Assembly: GCF_000003815.2 (NCBI RefSeq)
Contig: NC_049985.1
Location: 25,908,851-25,941,861 of the forward strand
Direction of reading: 5' to 3'
DNA length: 33,011 nt
Source of the DNA: Branchiostoma floridae
Taxonomy: Eukaryota; Chordata; Leptocardii; Amphioxiformes; Branchiostomatidae
Shown here: piece after piece, positions 1 to 10,500 of the stretch
Position numbering within the stretch: position 1 is the first letter of the stretch
How the letters are laid out: each line of letters begins with the position of its first letter
Position numbers and translations under genes: made by a program
Notes under the pieces: generated by a model
What the model saw: only the letters and a program-made list of their open reading frames with translations
What the model was told of the DNA's origin: nothing
Database searches by the model: none

Positions 1-160
1 TCGCCTATAAGTAGCAGCAAGATGTAGTTTCCAGTCATTCCACCCTTTATGATGGTGTCTAATAGACATCGAAACGTTGGAAGTAGGTACTCCCTGGTTG
101 TGCCTAAAGAACCTTACTATATGAATAATTGCCAACCTGCATGAAGTTATTCACGGATGA
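1..160. repeat. Probable retroelement 3'-end remnant
   Basis: The stretch gatggtgtctaatagacatc followed by gaaacg forms a short hairpin (ggtgtct/agacatc). It resembles the terminal regions of widely dispersed animal retroelements, some of them Penelope-like, by memory only. It lies in the intron before the first visible exon. There is no coding sequence to support the class. Confidence 0.3.
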
Positions 161-203
161 AGGACCAACAGTTGTTTGTTTTATATTTTCCGTCCTACTG
201 TAG

Positions 204-330
204 TGCGGGAGTTGCTCTAACGTACTTCACAGTGAGACACTCGTTCTACGCCATCTTGGCGACGTACGGACTGATGTTCGGACTCGGGATCGGCATAGCT
301 TACACGGCACCTCTGGCTTGTGCTATGAAG
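204..330 (+). CDS. Transporter exon 1 of window (TM helices, internal exon)
   Basis: The acceptor is a pyrimidine-rich stretch ending ctactgtag and the donor is AAG/gtcagt. The first base completes a split codon, then AGVALTYFTVRHSFYAILAT runs on to a glycine-rich helix (GLMFGLGIGIAYTAPLACAMK). The open frame extends left through the acceptor, so the true exon is shorter than the open frame. It ends in phase 0 and joins TGG ATG CCG of exon 2. Confidence 0.82.
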
Positions 331-3300
331 GTCAGTGCTGAGGGTGGGGGGGGGGGGGGGGCTGGACCCAGTTTTGTTCGTACTTCGATTCCTTCCTGGA
401 AAAATTCGGTGTACTGGATGTTGGACCCATTGGAAAATGAGCAGATTATGTGATTAAGCATTCACACGTCTTCGGTCCTACTTTCTAATGGCACAACCCG
501 CCGTTCATGCAAAAATACGTGCTGTCTACGTGCCAAGACGTGGGCAATCTTTTGGGATCCGTAAATGGTAAGTACGGCCTCCGTACGAACTCGTAGGGAA
601 TCCGATGGAATGGGAGCATGAAGACACGCCGTTGAACGGTAATTACGTTCAGGCAAAACTTTGTGTGCCATCAGGCTGCGGATTCGCCTCCAGTACGTGC
701 CAGTTCGGGCGACGCGCCTGTCCTGTACAGCATGAACATTTCCAGAAATAAGTGGCGAACGTGACCTAAAAAAAAACACGCACGGACAGATTGCACGTAC
801 GGCGGGTTGTGCCTTAGCCTAAGACGTCTTTCACCTCTAGTGGATGCCAGAGAGAAAGGTCTAGTGAACGGGCTGGTGTTGGCCGGGCCCCGGTTTGATT
901 TTAACTATTGGTTTGACGTCTTGCACCTCCAGTGGATGCCGGAGAGAAAACGTCTAGTAAACGGGTTGGTGGTGGCCGGGCCCCGGTTCAATTTTAACTA
1001 TTGGTTTGACGTCTTGCACCTCCAGTGGATGCCAGAGAAGAAACGACTAGTGAGCGGCCTGGTGCTGGCCGGGCCCCGGTTTGATTTTAACTATTGGTTT
1101 GACGTCTTGCATCTCCAGTGGATGCCAGAGAAGAAACGTATGGTGAACGGGCTGGTGCTGGCCGGGCCCTGGTTTGATTTTATCTTTTAGTTTGACGTCT
1201 TGCACCTCCCAGTGGATGCTAGAGAAGAAACGTCTATAGATCGGGCTGGTGTTGGCAGGGCCCCGGTTTGATTTTAACTATTAGTTTAACGCCTTGCACC
1301 TGTAGTGGATGCCGGAGAGGAAAGGACTGGTGAACGGTCTGGTGCTGGCCGGGCCCCGGTTTGATTTTAACTATTAGTTTAACGCATTGCACCTGTAGTG
1401 GATGCCAGAGAAGAAACGTCTGGTGAACGGGCTGGTGTTGGCCGTGCCCCGGTTTGATTTTAACTATTAATTTGACGTCTTGCACCTCCAGTGGATGCCA
1501 GAGAAGAAACGTCCTGTGAACCGTCTGGTGCTGGCCGTGCCCCGGTTTGATTTTAACTATTAATTTGACGTCTTGAATCTCCAGTGGATGCCAGAGAAGA
1601 AACGTATGGTGGACGGGCTGGTGTTGGCCGGGGCCCGGTTTGATTTTAACTATTGGTTTAACATTTCACACCTCCAGTGGATGCCGGAGAGGAAAGGTCT
1701 GGTGAACGGGCTAGTGTTGGCCGGGCCCCGGTTTGATTTTAACTATTGGTTTGACGTACGTGTCTTGCACCTCCAGTGGATGCCTGAGAGGAAAGGTCTG
1801 GTGAACCGGCTAGTGTTGGCCGGGCCCCGGTTTGATTTTAACTATTAGTTTGACGTACGTGTCTTGCACCTCCAGTGGATGCCGGAGAGGAAAGGTCTAG
1901 TAAAAGGGTTGGTTCTGGCCGGGCTCGGCGGTGGCTCCTTCATCTTCGACCAGGTCCAGACGGCTTACCTTAATCCAAACAACCTCAGCCCGGACGTAGA
2001 GGATCCCGAGGATCCAAGCTCCAAGTACGTCATTTGGATTTCACTCATTCCAATCTGAGATCTACCCTGGTATCAGTATCTATATCTATATAGCCGGTAT
2101 AACTGCCGTTCGGCGTAACACACCTGCTTTCCACCAGGTATCCAGCCTATAGACGGATCCTGACTGTTAGCCAATGATGGTACTACAATCAGTGGTTTGG
2201 CCATTAGGAGAGTAACTTTGTCATGTTTTTTTATTATGCATTTTTACATTTTAACGGAGGTGAGAGGCCGGGACTACGTACTCTCCAAGTAGAGGTTGAT
2301 GGGGACAATCGTAACCTTTCTTTATATGCCGTCTTATAGTCATGGTTCACTCCTCCGACTGCTTTCCTGTAAGATACATGCCATGAAACGACAAAATGAA
2401 CAACTGGAACTGGAATAGGATGGGTGCCAGATTAAAGGGCTTTCATTTTATCTAAGGACGGATGCATTTGTAAAATCTAGTCATACGTTGAACTAAGGGC
2501 ACAACCCGCTGTAAGTGCAATTTGTCCGTACGTTTATTTGGGAGGCCACGTCTGCCACGTATTTCTAAAAACGTCCAGGCTGTACAAGGTAGGTGCGTAG
2601 CCCGTACTGGAACGTATGGGGGCGAATCCGCAGCCCGATGGCACACAAAGTTTTGCCTGCACGTAATGTTATACGGCGTGTCTGTGTGCTCCAAACTCCG
2701 TTGGATTCCCTACGAGTTCGTACGGAGGCGGTACTTACCACGTAAGGATCCAAAAAAAATTGCCCACGTTTTGGTACGTAGACAGCACGTACGGTGGGTT
2801 GTGCCCTTAGCTTTAAGTATTGTTGTCATAGATTCTTGTCAGGTTGTGTGTTTGCAGGAATTGACTGATAAAATATTGTACAAAGGTGCAACTAACAATT
2901 GTTGTTCTTTCTTGAAACTATAGATATTTCGACAATAAAGAGATTTTAGACAAGGTACCCGTCTGTTTCCTGATGCTTGGTGGAACATACGCAGCTATTC
3001 AACTTCTGGGGGCGCTCATGATCGCAGATCCTCCTGAAAAGGTATGTAACGTTATGTCCGTTTGAGTTCCGTATGTAAGTCTTACCAGGCTCCATATGTC
3101 GCTCGAAAAATAGTAGAAATTGGAGACATAGACACATAACATGCCATAGGATTTATAAGCTGGCCGAGTAGTATGGTTTGCGACCAGCTAACTCCGCTGG
3201 CATGTTACCTGGCGATATTTGTCTAAAAACTATTACTTTTCCAGTGACATGTGGACCCTGGTAGAGGCTAAAACTTCCATACGGATGGGATCCGGACCTT

Positions 3301-6300
3301 ATACGGACTTGGATATATACGCACGTGTGAACCCACCTTTAGATAGATATCTTTGCTGTTCCAGCTCCGCTTCTCTTGTATTGAATAGAAGAGCGAACCT
3401 GAGGTATAGAATTAAGGGTTAATAACCCGCCCCGAAGTGTATATTGTGTGATAACGCCTGGTCCTTTGCTATAACCACCGAATGAAACCTGCGAGTGAGC
3501 GAAGCGAACGAGGTGGTTTTATGAGGTGGTTAAAGGCCCGGAGCAGGCGTTATGACACCATGTACACCGAGGAACAAGCGAGTCATTAACGTTATTATCA
3601 TATAGCCTACCCAAACTTGCAAACTCCTGTATAACGCATATAGATCCCTTGGTACTACACGTGTGAATTCCTTTGTAGAATTTCTATACCTCTTTCCTGT
3701 TATACCTAGAAAGACCCTTTTTTTTGCAGTTGAGGTGGCATAAAAAGACGTATAAATCAGCACCATCTATGGTACGGAATATACGTCAGCTATGTTTTCA
3801 ATTTGTCGCAGTATCTTGTACAGGAAACATTTCCAAAGCACTAACAAAAACACAAGCGAATAATAGTTTCTCATGATAAACACTATCTACGCTCAAGTTC
3901 ATGTACCTGTTGCGAAATGCTACAAAAACACTGGTAAAGTACCAGTCTTAAGAAACATGGGCAATGTACCCTGCTTTCTCAACCGTCACCCTTAGTTCCT
4001 GACTGCCCTGCTTATAAATATTATTACCCTTACATATGCGCAAACCCTTTTGAAAACTGAAAGGCCTATTCTCTGATTGGCTGTCAGTCGGTAAGTGGCT
4101 ACGCCCACAGGACCTAAGATTGACGGTTGAGAAAGCAGGGTACATCCAGACAGGCAGTATCGCCGTTGGATGTCCCTGCATAGTAGGATGAACACTGGAG
4201 GTTACCACGCAATAGATCAAGCAAAATAGTGGCTAGCAAGATGGTTTAATAGCAATTTCTATGTACATAGCTCCAAGCCGATCCGGAGAAAGTGGATCCT
4301 CTAGTACGGTCACCTTCTGAAGGCAGTCTGAACTTTGACGCCCAAGAAGACAGCAGTGTCCTGAACGAACGTTTAGTGCCGAAACCCATCGAGAGAAGGT
4401 CCTTGTCTCCTGGTCAGATGCTGAAGACCCGAGAGTTCTACATGCTGTGGTTCATGTACTTCTTGAACGGAAACGCCGTGACGTTCATATCAACGTTATG
4501 GAAGGTACGAATCAGTTCATTCATTCATTTATTAAGAAACCTTTTAACCCATAAGGGCTAATCTTCCAAGGTTCAAACAATCAACATCACTTAACTACAA
4601 ACAGTTAAAAGATACAACAATCAACAATCAGAGTATTTACAATGGAGCACATTGTCTTAAGGTCAAAGGTCTAGGTAACAATATTTGAGATGGCTTAAGC
4701 TTGTTTAAAACTGGGCAGTTTACACAGTGACTTGATGTCAGATGGCAATGAGTTCCAGAGTATAATTGCTCGGTACAGGAAGGTGCGATTTTTACTGTTA
4801 GTTTTAGGTTGGGCAGTCTGAAGTTGTTGGATACAGAAAATCTAGTGCTATACACGTGGGATGAATTAACTGGTATGAAAAAATTGTACACATTTTGTGG
4901 TTATTGGCTAGTAAGGATTATGTTGATTGTCTTTTCATGTTGATTGTCGGCTTTGACAGCTGCCTTGACGTTGCAGTGGAGGGGAGGGTGAAACAATTGC
5001 CACCGTATCTTGCAGGTCGTGTCCTTGCTACTGAAAATCTAGTACACTGTCTCAAAAGCCGTGGTTTTCATATCGATGCGGTGAAAAAGTACAAACTTGC
5101 AATTTTGACTGCAGTGTGGCTGGGTGGCCCTGTCCTTGGTGCTGAAAGGTTAAGTTTAGGACTCGTACACTCCAAAGAATGACTACCAACATTGCGCATG
5201 GCAATATCAATCATTTTCGGTAGACTTGACTTTGGCAGGGTCAGTTGAATTTTGAGACGATCGAGACAATGTTACTTGGTGAGAATGATTAGTGGAAACT
5301 GAAATTATTTGTAACTTATTGCTCGTGGTCAAGTGATCAGCATTTTCTCTATAGTCGCCACCTGTGGTCACATTTCTCCAGTCCCATGAGTGGCCACTAT
5401 AGACAGGTCTGACTGTATTTGCATGCATATTTTGTACAGGCTTTTGGTCAGACGAAGATCCAAGACGACCACTTCCTGGCTCTGGTGGGCGCCTTCTCTG
5501 CCGTACTGAACTCCGCGGGGAGACCATTCTGGGGCTGGATGGCAGATAGATACTCCTTTAAAGTAAGGGACTTAACTGGCCTGCAGCTGGATGGTTCTTA
5601 CGGCATTGTTGCACACAAATTGACGAGTTACGCTGCAGTTATGGAATTTTTTTTTACTTATTTGTCAATTATCATTCTGTTGCGACCTGTATTTAACCCA
5701 GTGGGTGCATCTGTCTTCATTAATTAATTAATTAATTAATTAATTCATTCATTCATTCATTCAATCGTTCGTTCATTACCACCATGAAATGTCATTGAGG
5801 TCATATTTTCAGTAGCGATTGTCTGTCTGTCTGTCAACAAGATAACTCAATAACGGCTGGATAGATAGGTTTTATACTTGGTGTGTAGGTGGGGTGTGAT
5901 AAAAGCTGAAAATGATTAGATCAGACCCCCCCCCCCCCAACCCCCAGCGGCTTTCCTTGGTACTGCAGCGCGACTTCCGGTTTTGCTATCTTGTGCTCTG
6001 AACAAGCTATGGTTACGAATATTGAGTATTAGATAGCCAACAGTTTGGCTGTTGGATGTCCCTGCGTAGGAGGATGGGGAATAAGTGACATAAGTTTTGT
6101 GCCCCCTAGCGACTAGTTCATTCATTTATTTATAGCTCCCCCCTCCCCCCTCCAGGTATCCTTGATGGGCCTGTGCACCTCCATGATATTCTTCACCATG
6201 ACCTTAGTCGCTGTTCCTGACGAGACAGACGCCGGGGTGGGGTCAAAGGTCATGTTCTTCATCTGGGTCTGTGGAATCTTCGGGTCGTTCTGTGGGAACT

Positions 6301-7472
6301 TCTCGCTTTTTCCAACAGCAACGGCTAAGTAAGTACAACTGTTTTTCTAGGACTATCTTATAGGATAACAATTCACCGGTGCAATACGATATCCTGTAAG
6401 CTGATTGGCTATTGAAGTCTGTACTCTGATTGGCCAATATGGCCAGTGCAATTCATAACCTGTAAGCTGATTGGCTATTTGCTAGAGCAGCCTGCCCAAA
6501 CTGCTCAGGGCGCCCTGCCCAATCTAGATTAGTTAGTAACTAACCTACCCTAGCTGAAATTCAGAGATAAAGAAAGTGTGTATTTTGTTTTCTTCTAAGT
6601 CACACTTTCACGTATTAGGCGACATCCAAATTATGAAAAAATCAGCGAAAATAACACAACGTTAACATTGCCCCAGTGAACGAACGAACCCCGCAGTGCC
6701 GCACCGGTGCCCCAAGTGGAGTGAGAGATACCACTTTTACGTATTGATATACACGATGTGGGTGCGGCATATATACTGTTCAATGTAGCCTAACTTTTAG
6801 TGATAAAACTTCATAAAAGTGTTAATTTGTCGTTTTCACCAGAGATTCACCAGTCACGTATGTACACACATTTAATAGAATTTTCATCAATCAGTGACTA
6901 CTTTTTGAAGGTAAAAACACGTACCTTCAAATCTTCGATGGCTATCAGTCCATCTTGATCACGGAATGACCCAGTTCTTGCGAGAGTTGTTAGAATTAGG
7001 TCGAGATCTGAGACCTTTAAAAAGTCCTCATAGTTACTGATTGATGAAAATTCTATTAACTGTTAATTTGTCGGCAATGAAACAGGTTGATTAGTCTGAC
7101 GATGAACTCCGTTCGTTTTTTTAGAACGTTTGGTCCTGACTACGTTGCAGTTAACTACGGACTCGTCTGCACTTGTGGGGTAAGTTTACTCCTCTCAACA
7201 TTCTCATATACCTTGGTAAAAATCTCCCAGCGCATTCCATACTACTGTCATCTCAGGTGCCCCGAAGGACTGTCTGCAACTTCTAGACCGCATTTAAAGA
7301 AGCATTTCTATGTCTATTGGTAATCAGTTAGCATTTCTCCCACAGGCGAAACGTTGCATCCCTGTGACTGTGTCCATTTTTATATTTCAGCCATACCATA
7401 GGTATGGTGAAATATATTGTTATATTTCAGCCATACCATAGGTATGGTGAAATATATTGTATTCGTAATGTT

Positions 7473-7503
<31 letters not shown>

Positions 7504-10500
7504 CCTGTCAAATCTTCAGAACACGGTATCTCCCTTGTTCCTCAACCGAATGACTTGAAATTTGGCACAAGGGTAGAGTGGGCCAATACCCTCGGGCGTT
7601 TTTTTCATTTTTTCCATATCTGTCTCTTAAATGATTTTATTAAGGTTTTTTGGTCATCTTAAGACCAAAACTGTATATTTGGGCCCCCTGTACCCTGGTA
7701 GTATAACCGAATGAGCTGAAATTTGGTACAGATGTCCCTTGATAAGTCCCCCATATAGATTCAATATCAGTTTTGGTGTACAGTATAACGAAATACTTAT
7801 TTTTGCGATTTTTTGGTCAGTTTTGGTGTACAGTATAACGAAATACTTATTTTTGCGATTTTTTGGTCATTTTTTTACCAAAAAAGGACACTTTTGGCTC
7901 CTGTACCTTGGTTTTAGAACCGGATGACCTGAAATTTAGTATAGGAGTGCCCTAGACATATGCGCACATGGATTCAATAACACTTGAGGCATACGGTACA
8001 ATAAAATGCTCAATTTTGCGATTATTTGGCCATTTTATGACCAAAAAGTACACTTTTGGCTCTTGTGCTCTGGTTTTAAAACCAAATGACCTAAATTTTG
8101 GTAAAAGGGTGCACTAGATATTTATTCTAATTTTTGTCATAGTCAAAATGATATATTTGGGGATTTTTTTTGTCATTTTCCAATAGCCAGAGGGGTCAAT
8201 GACCTTAAGGTCGTTGACCCCCAGCTGCAGATTGCACCTACTGGCATATATGTCTATTTAATCTAATTAGATAGGTAACCAATCAGCCTGAATCTATATC
8301 CTAAAGAGGGGGGGTGGCAGCCAATCAGCGAGCCCGGTGTTATCTGGAAGAGTCCATTCTTACACGGAGGGGTTCATTTTTTTTTAAATTCATCATTGGA
8401 CTGGTGAAGTCTTTCAGTGGATGCATTTTTGGACAGGTCTATTTTGCAATTTTACAGAATGTGTGCTGGAAGAGTCTATTCTCGCACGGAGGGGGGATTT
8501 TTCAAAATTCATATTTTGGACTTTGGTGACTTCTAGTTTGTCAAAGTCTTTCAGTAGGGTTATTTTTGGACTGGTCTAATTTGCAATTTTACATGGGTGT
8601 TCTGGAAGAGTCCATTCTTGCATAGAGGGGGCTTTTTTTAAAAATCCATTTTTTGGACTTCAGTGATTATGTCAAAGTCCTATTTTAGCGGATGTATTTT
8701 TGGACTGCTCTACTTTACATGGAAGAGTCCATTTTTTGCACACGGAAGGGGGATTTTTTCAAATTCAGTTTTGAACGGGTGATGATTCAAAATTCTATTT
8801 TAGTGGAAGTGTTTTTAGACTGGTCTATTATACCTTTTTATGCACTGGGACCTTTTTTGCTCAATTCAATTTTGGATTTGGTTTCTTATTCAAAAGGCCA
8901 AGGTTTCAGTGGGAGTATTTCTGGACTGGTCTATTGTGCAAATTCACATAGGGTGCACTGGAGTCCATTCTTGAACGGGGGAATTTTGTAAGACTCATTT
9001 TTGGGTTAAACCGTCATTAGTAAAAGTGATTTTTCAAATGGGTGATTTTGAAATAGCCTATTGTTGCATGGGGAGGGAGATGGCTGAAATATGCTGTATT
9101 TGCTCTCAAGCAAATGTCGGCCTTTCTAGTGTTTCTTCTTTCTTTCTCCTGTCAAATCTTCAGAACACGGTATCTCCGTTGTTCCTCAACCGAATGACTT
9201 GAAATTTGGCACAAGGGTAGAGTGGGCCAATACCCTCGGACGTTTTTTTCATTTTTTCCATATCTGTCTCTTAAATGATTTTATTAAGGTTTTTTGGTCA
9301 TCTTAAGACCAAAACTGTATATTTGGGCCCCCTGTACCCTGGTATTATAACCGAATGAGCTGAAATTTGGCACAGATGTGCCTTGATAAGTCCCCCATAT
9401 AGATTCAATATCAGTTTTGGTGTACAGTACAACAAAATGCTTATTTTTGCGATTTTTTGACCAATTTTTTACCAAAAAAGGACACTTTTGGCCCCTGTAC
9501 CCTGGTATTACAACTAAATGAGCTGAAATTTGACAGAGATGTGCCTTGATAATGCCCCCATATAAATTTAAGAACACTTTTGGTGTACAGTACAACAAAA
9601 TGCTTATTTTTGCGATTTTTTGACCAATTTTTGACCAAAAAAGGACACTTTTGGCTCCTGTACCTTGGTATTGCAACCGAATGAGCTGAAATTTGACACA
9701 GATGTGCCTTGATAATCCCTTCATATAAATTCAATAACACTTTTGGTGTAAAGTGCAACAAAATGCTTATTTTTGCGATTTTGGGCCAATTTTTGACCAA
9801 AAAAGGACACTTTTGGCTCCTGTACCCTGGTATTACAATTAAATGACCTGAAATTTGGTATAGATAGGCATTAGATACCTGGTAACAAGATTCAAGTAAA
9901 ATTTCTGACATAAACAACTTTAAAATGATTAATTTTGGCACTTTTCTGAGGGGAAATTTGTTTTCTTTTGGCCTCCTGACGTGACCTTCCGTGACCCCGC
10001 ACAGAGCCACACCTGTGCGCGTCAGCCGGAGAGTTAATTGAATCAAAGACCTAGCCAATCAGCGAAGAGGAGGCCAAAGGCTAATTAATATTCATAAGCG
10101 GGGCCTCATGATCCCGTATATAGCAGTGTTCCCGCCAGGGGGAGCAAAGCCCGCCTAAGGCTCTCGCATTTTAGACTATTCAGAAGGCTTTATATTGTAT
10201 CAGTTCTTAGGGGCATATCTATGATAATCGCAGCAGTCACTTAACTTCTCTTCAGGAGTTTAGCGTAACACTGTTTCAGGTCAAACCGTCAAAGGCAACT
10301 AAAAACAAACTTTAACGTTACTGAGTTCAACAGTACTTATAACTTGTTATCCGAAGTTGAAACGCTAGCGATGGTATTTTCGCTGCGCTGTTAGCTCCGT
10401 GCGACTGTTGTTGACGGTCTTATAACGGTATATTTTGCACCCCTGTATCCTGGTATGAGTAACATTTGGTATAGATAGGCATAATTTAGTTGGTAAAATG

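Noticed and set aside
40-110. Hammerhead ribozyme core in the Penelope-like remnant (tgatgg-stem-cgaaac)
   Set aside because: The helix-and-GAAA arrangement is suggestive, but the conserved CUGAUGA is not met at two positions (A for C, G for A) and no paired stems I and III were found.
807-1190. 127-codon frame with a 31-residue internal repeat, looking like a repeat protein
   Set aside because: The repeat unit is intron tail plus exon-2 start; the frame stays open only because 93 is a multiple of three. Later units carry stops or a shift.
841-1875. CRISPR-like array
   Set aside because: Units are contiguous with no unique spacers, lie in a eukaryotic intron, and are plainly derived from exon 2.
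4895-5182. 95-codon plus-strand frame in intron 4 as an extra exon
   Set aside because: No family resemblance, no fitting splice sites, and exons 4 and 5 join in phase without it.
9441-10058. 205-codon minus-strand frame with 54-residue repeats as a protein gene
   Set aside because: It is a satellite block with a period divisible by three. It starts at a non-ATG codon, has no domain, and the units elsewhere in the window are broken.
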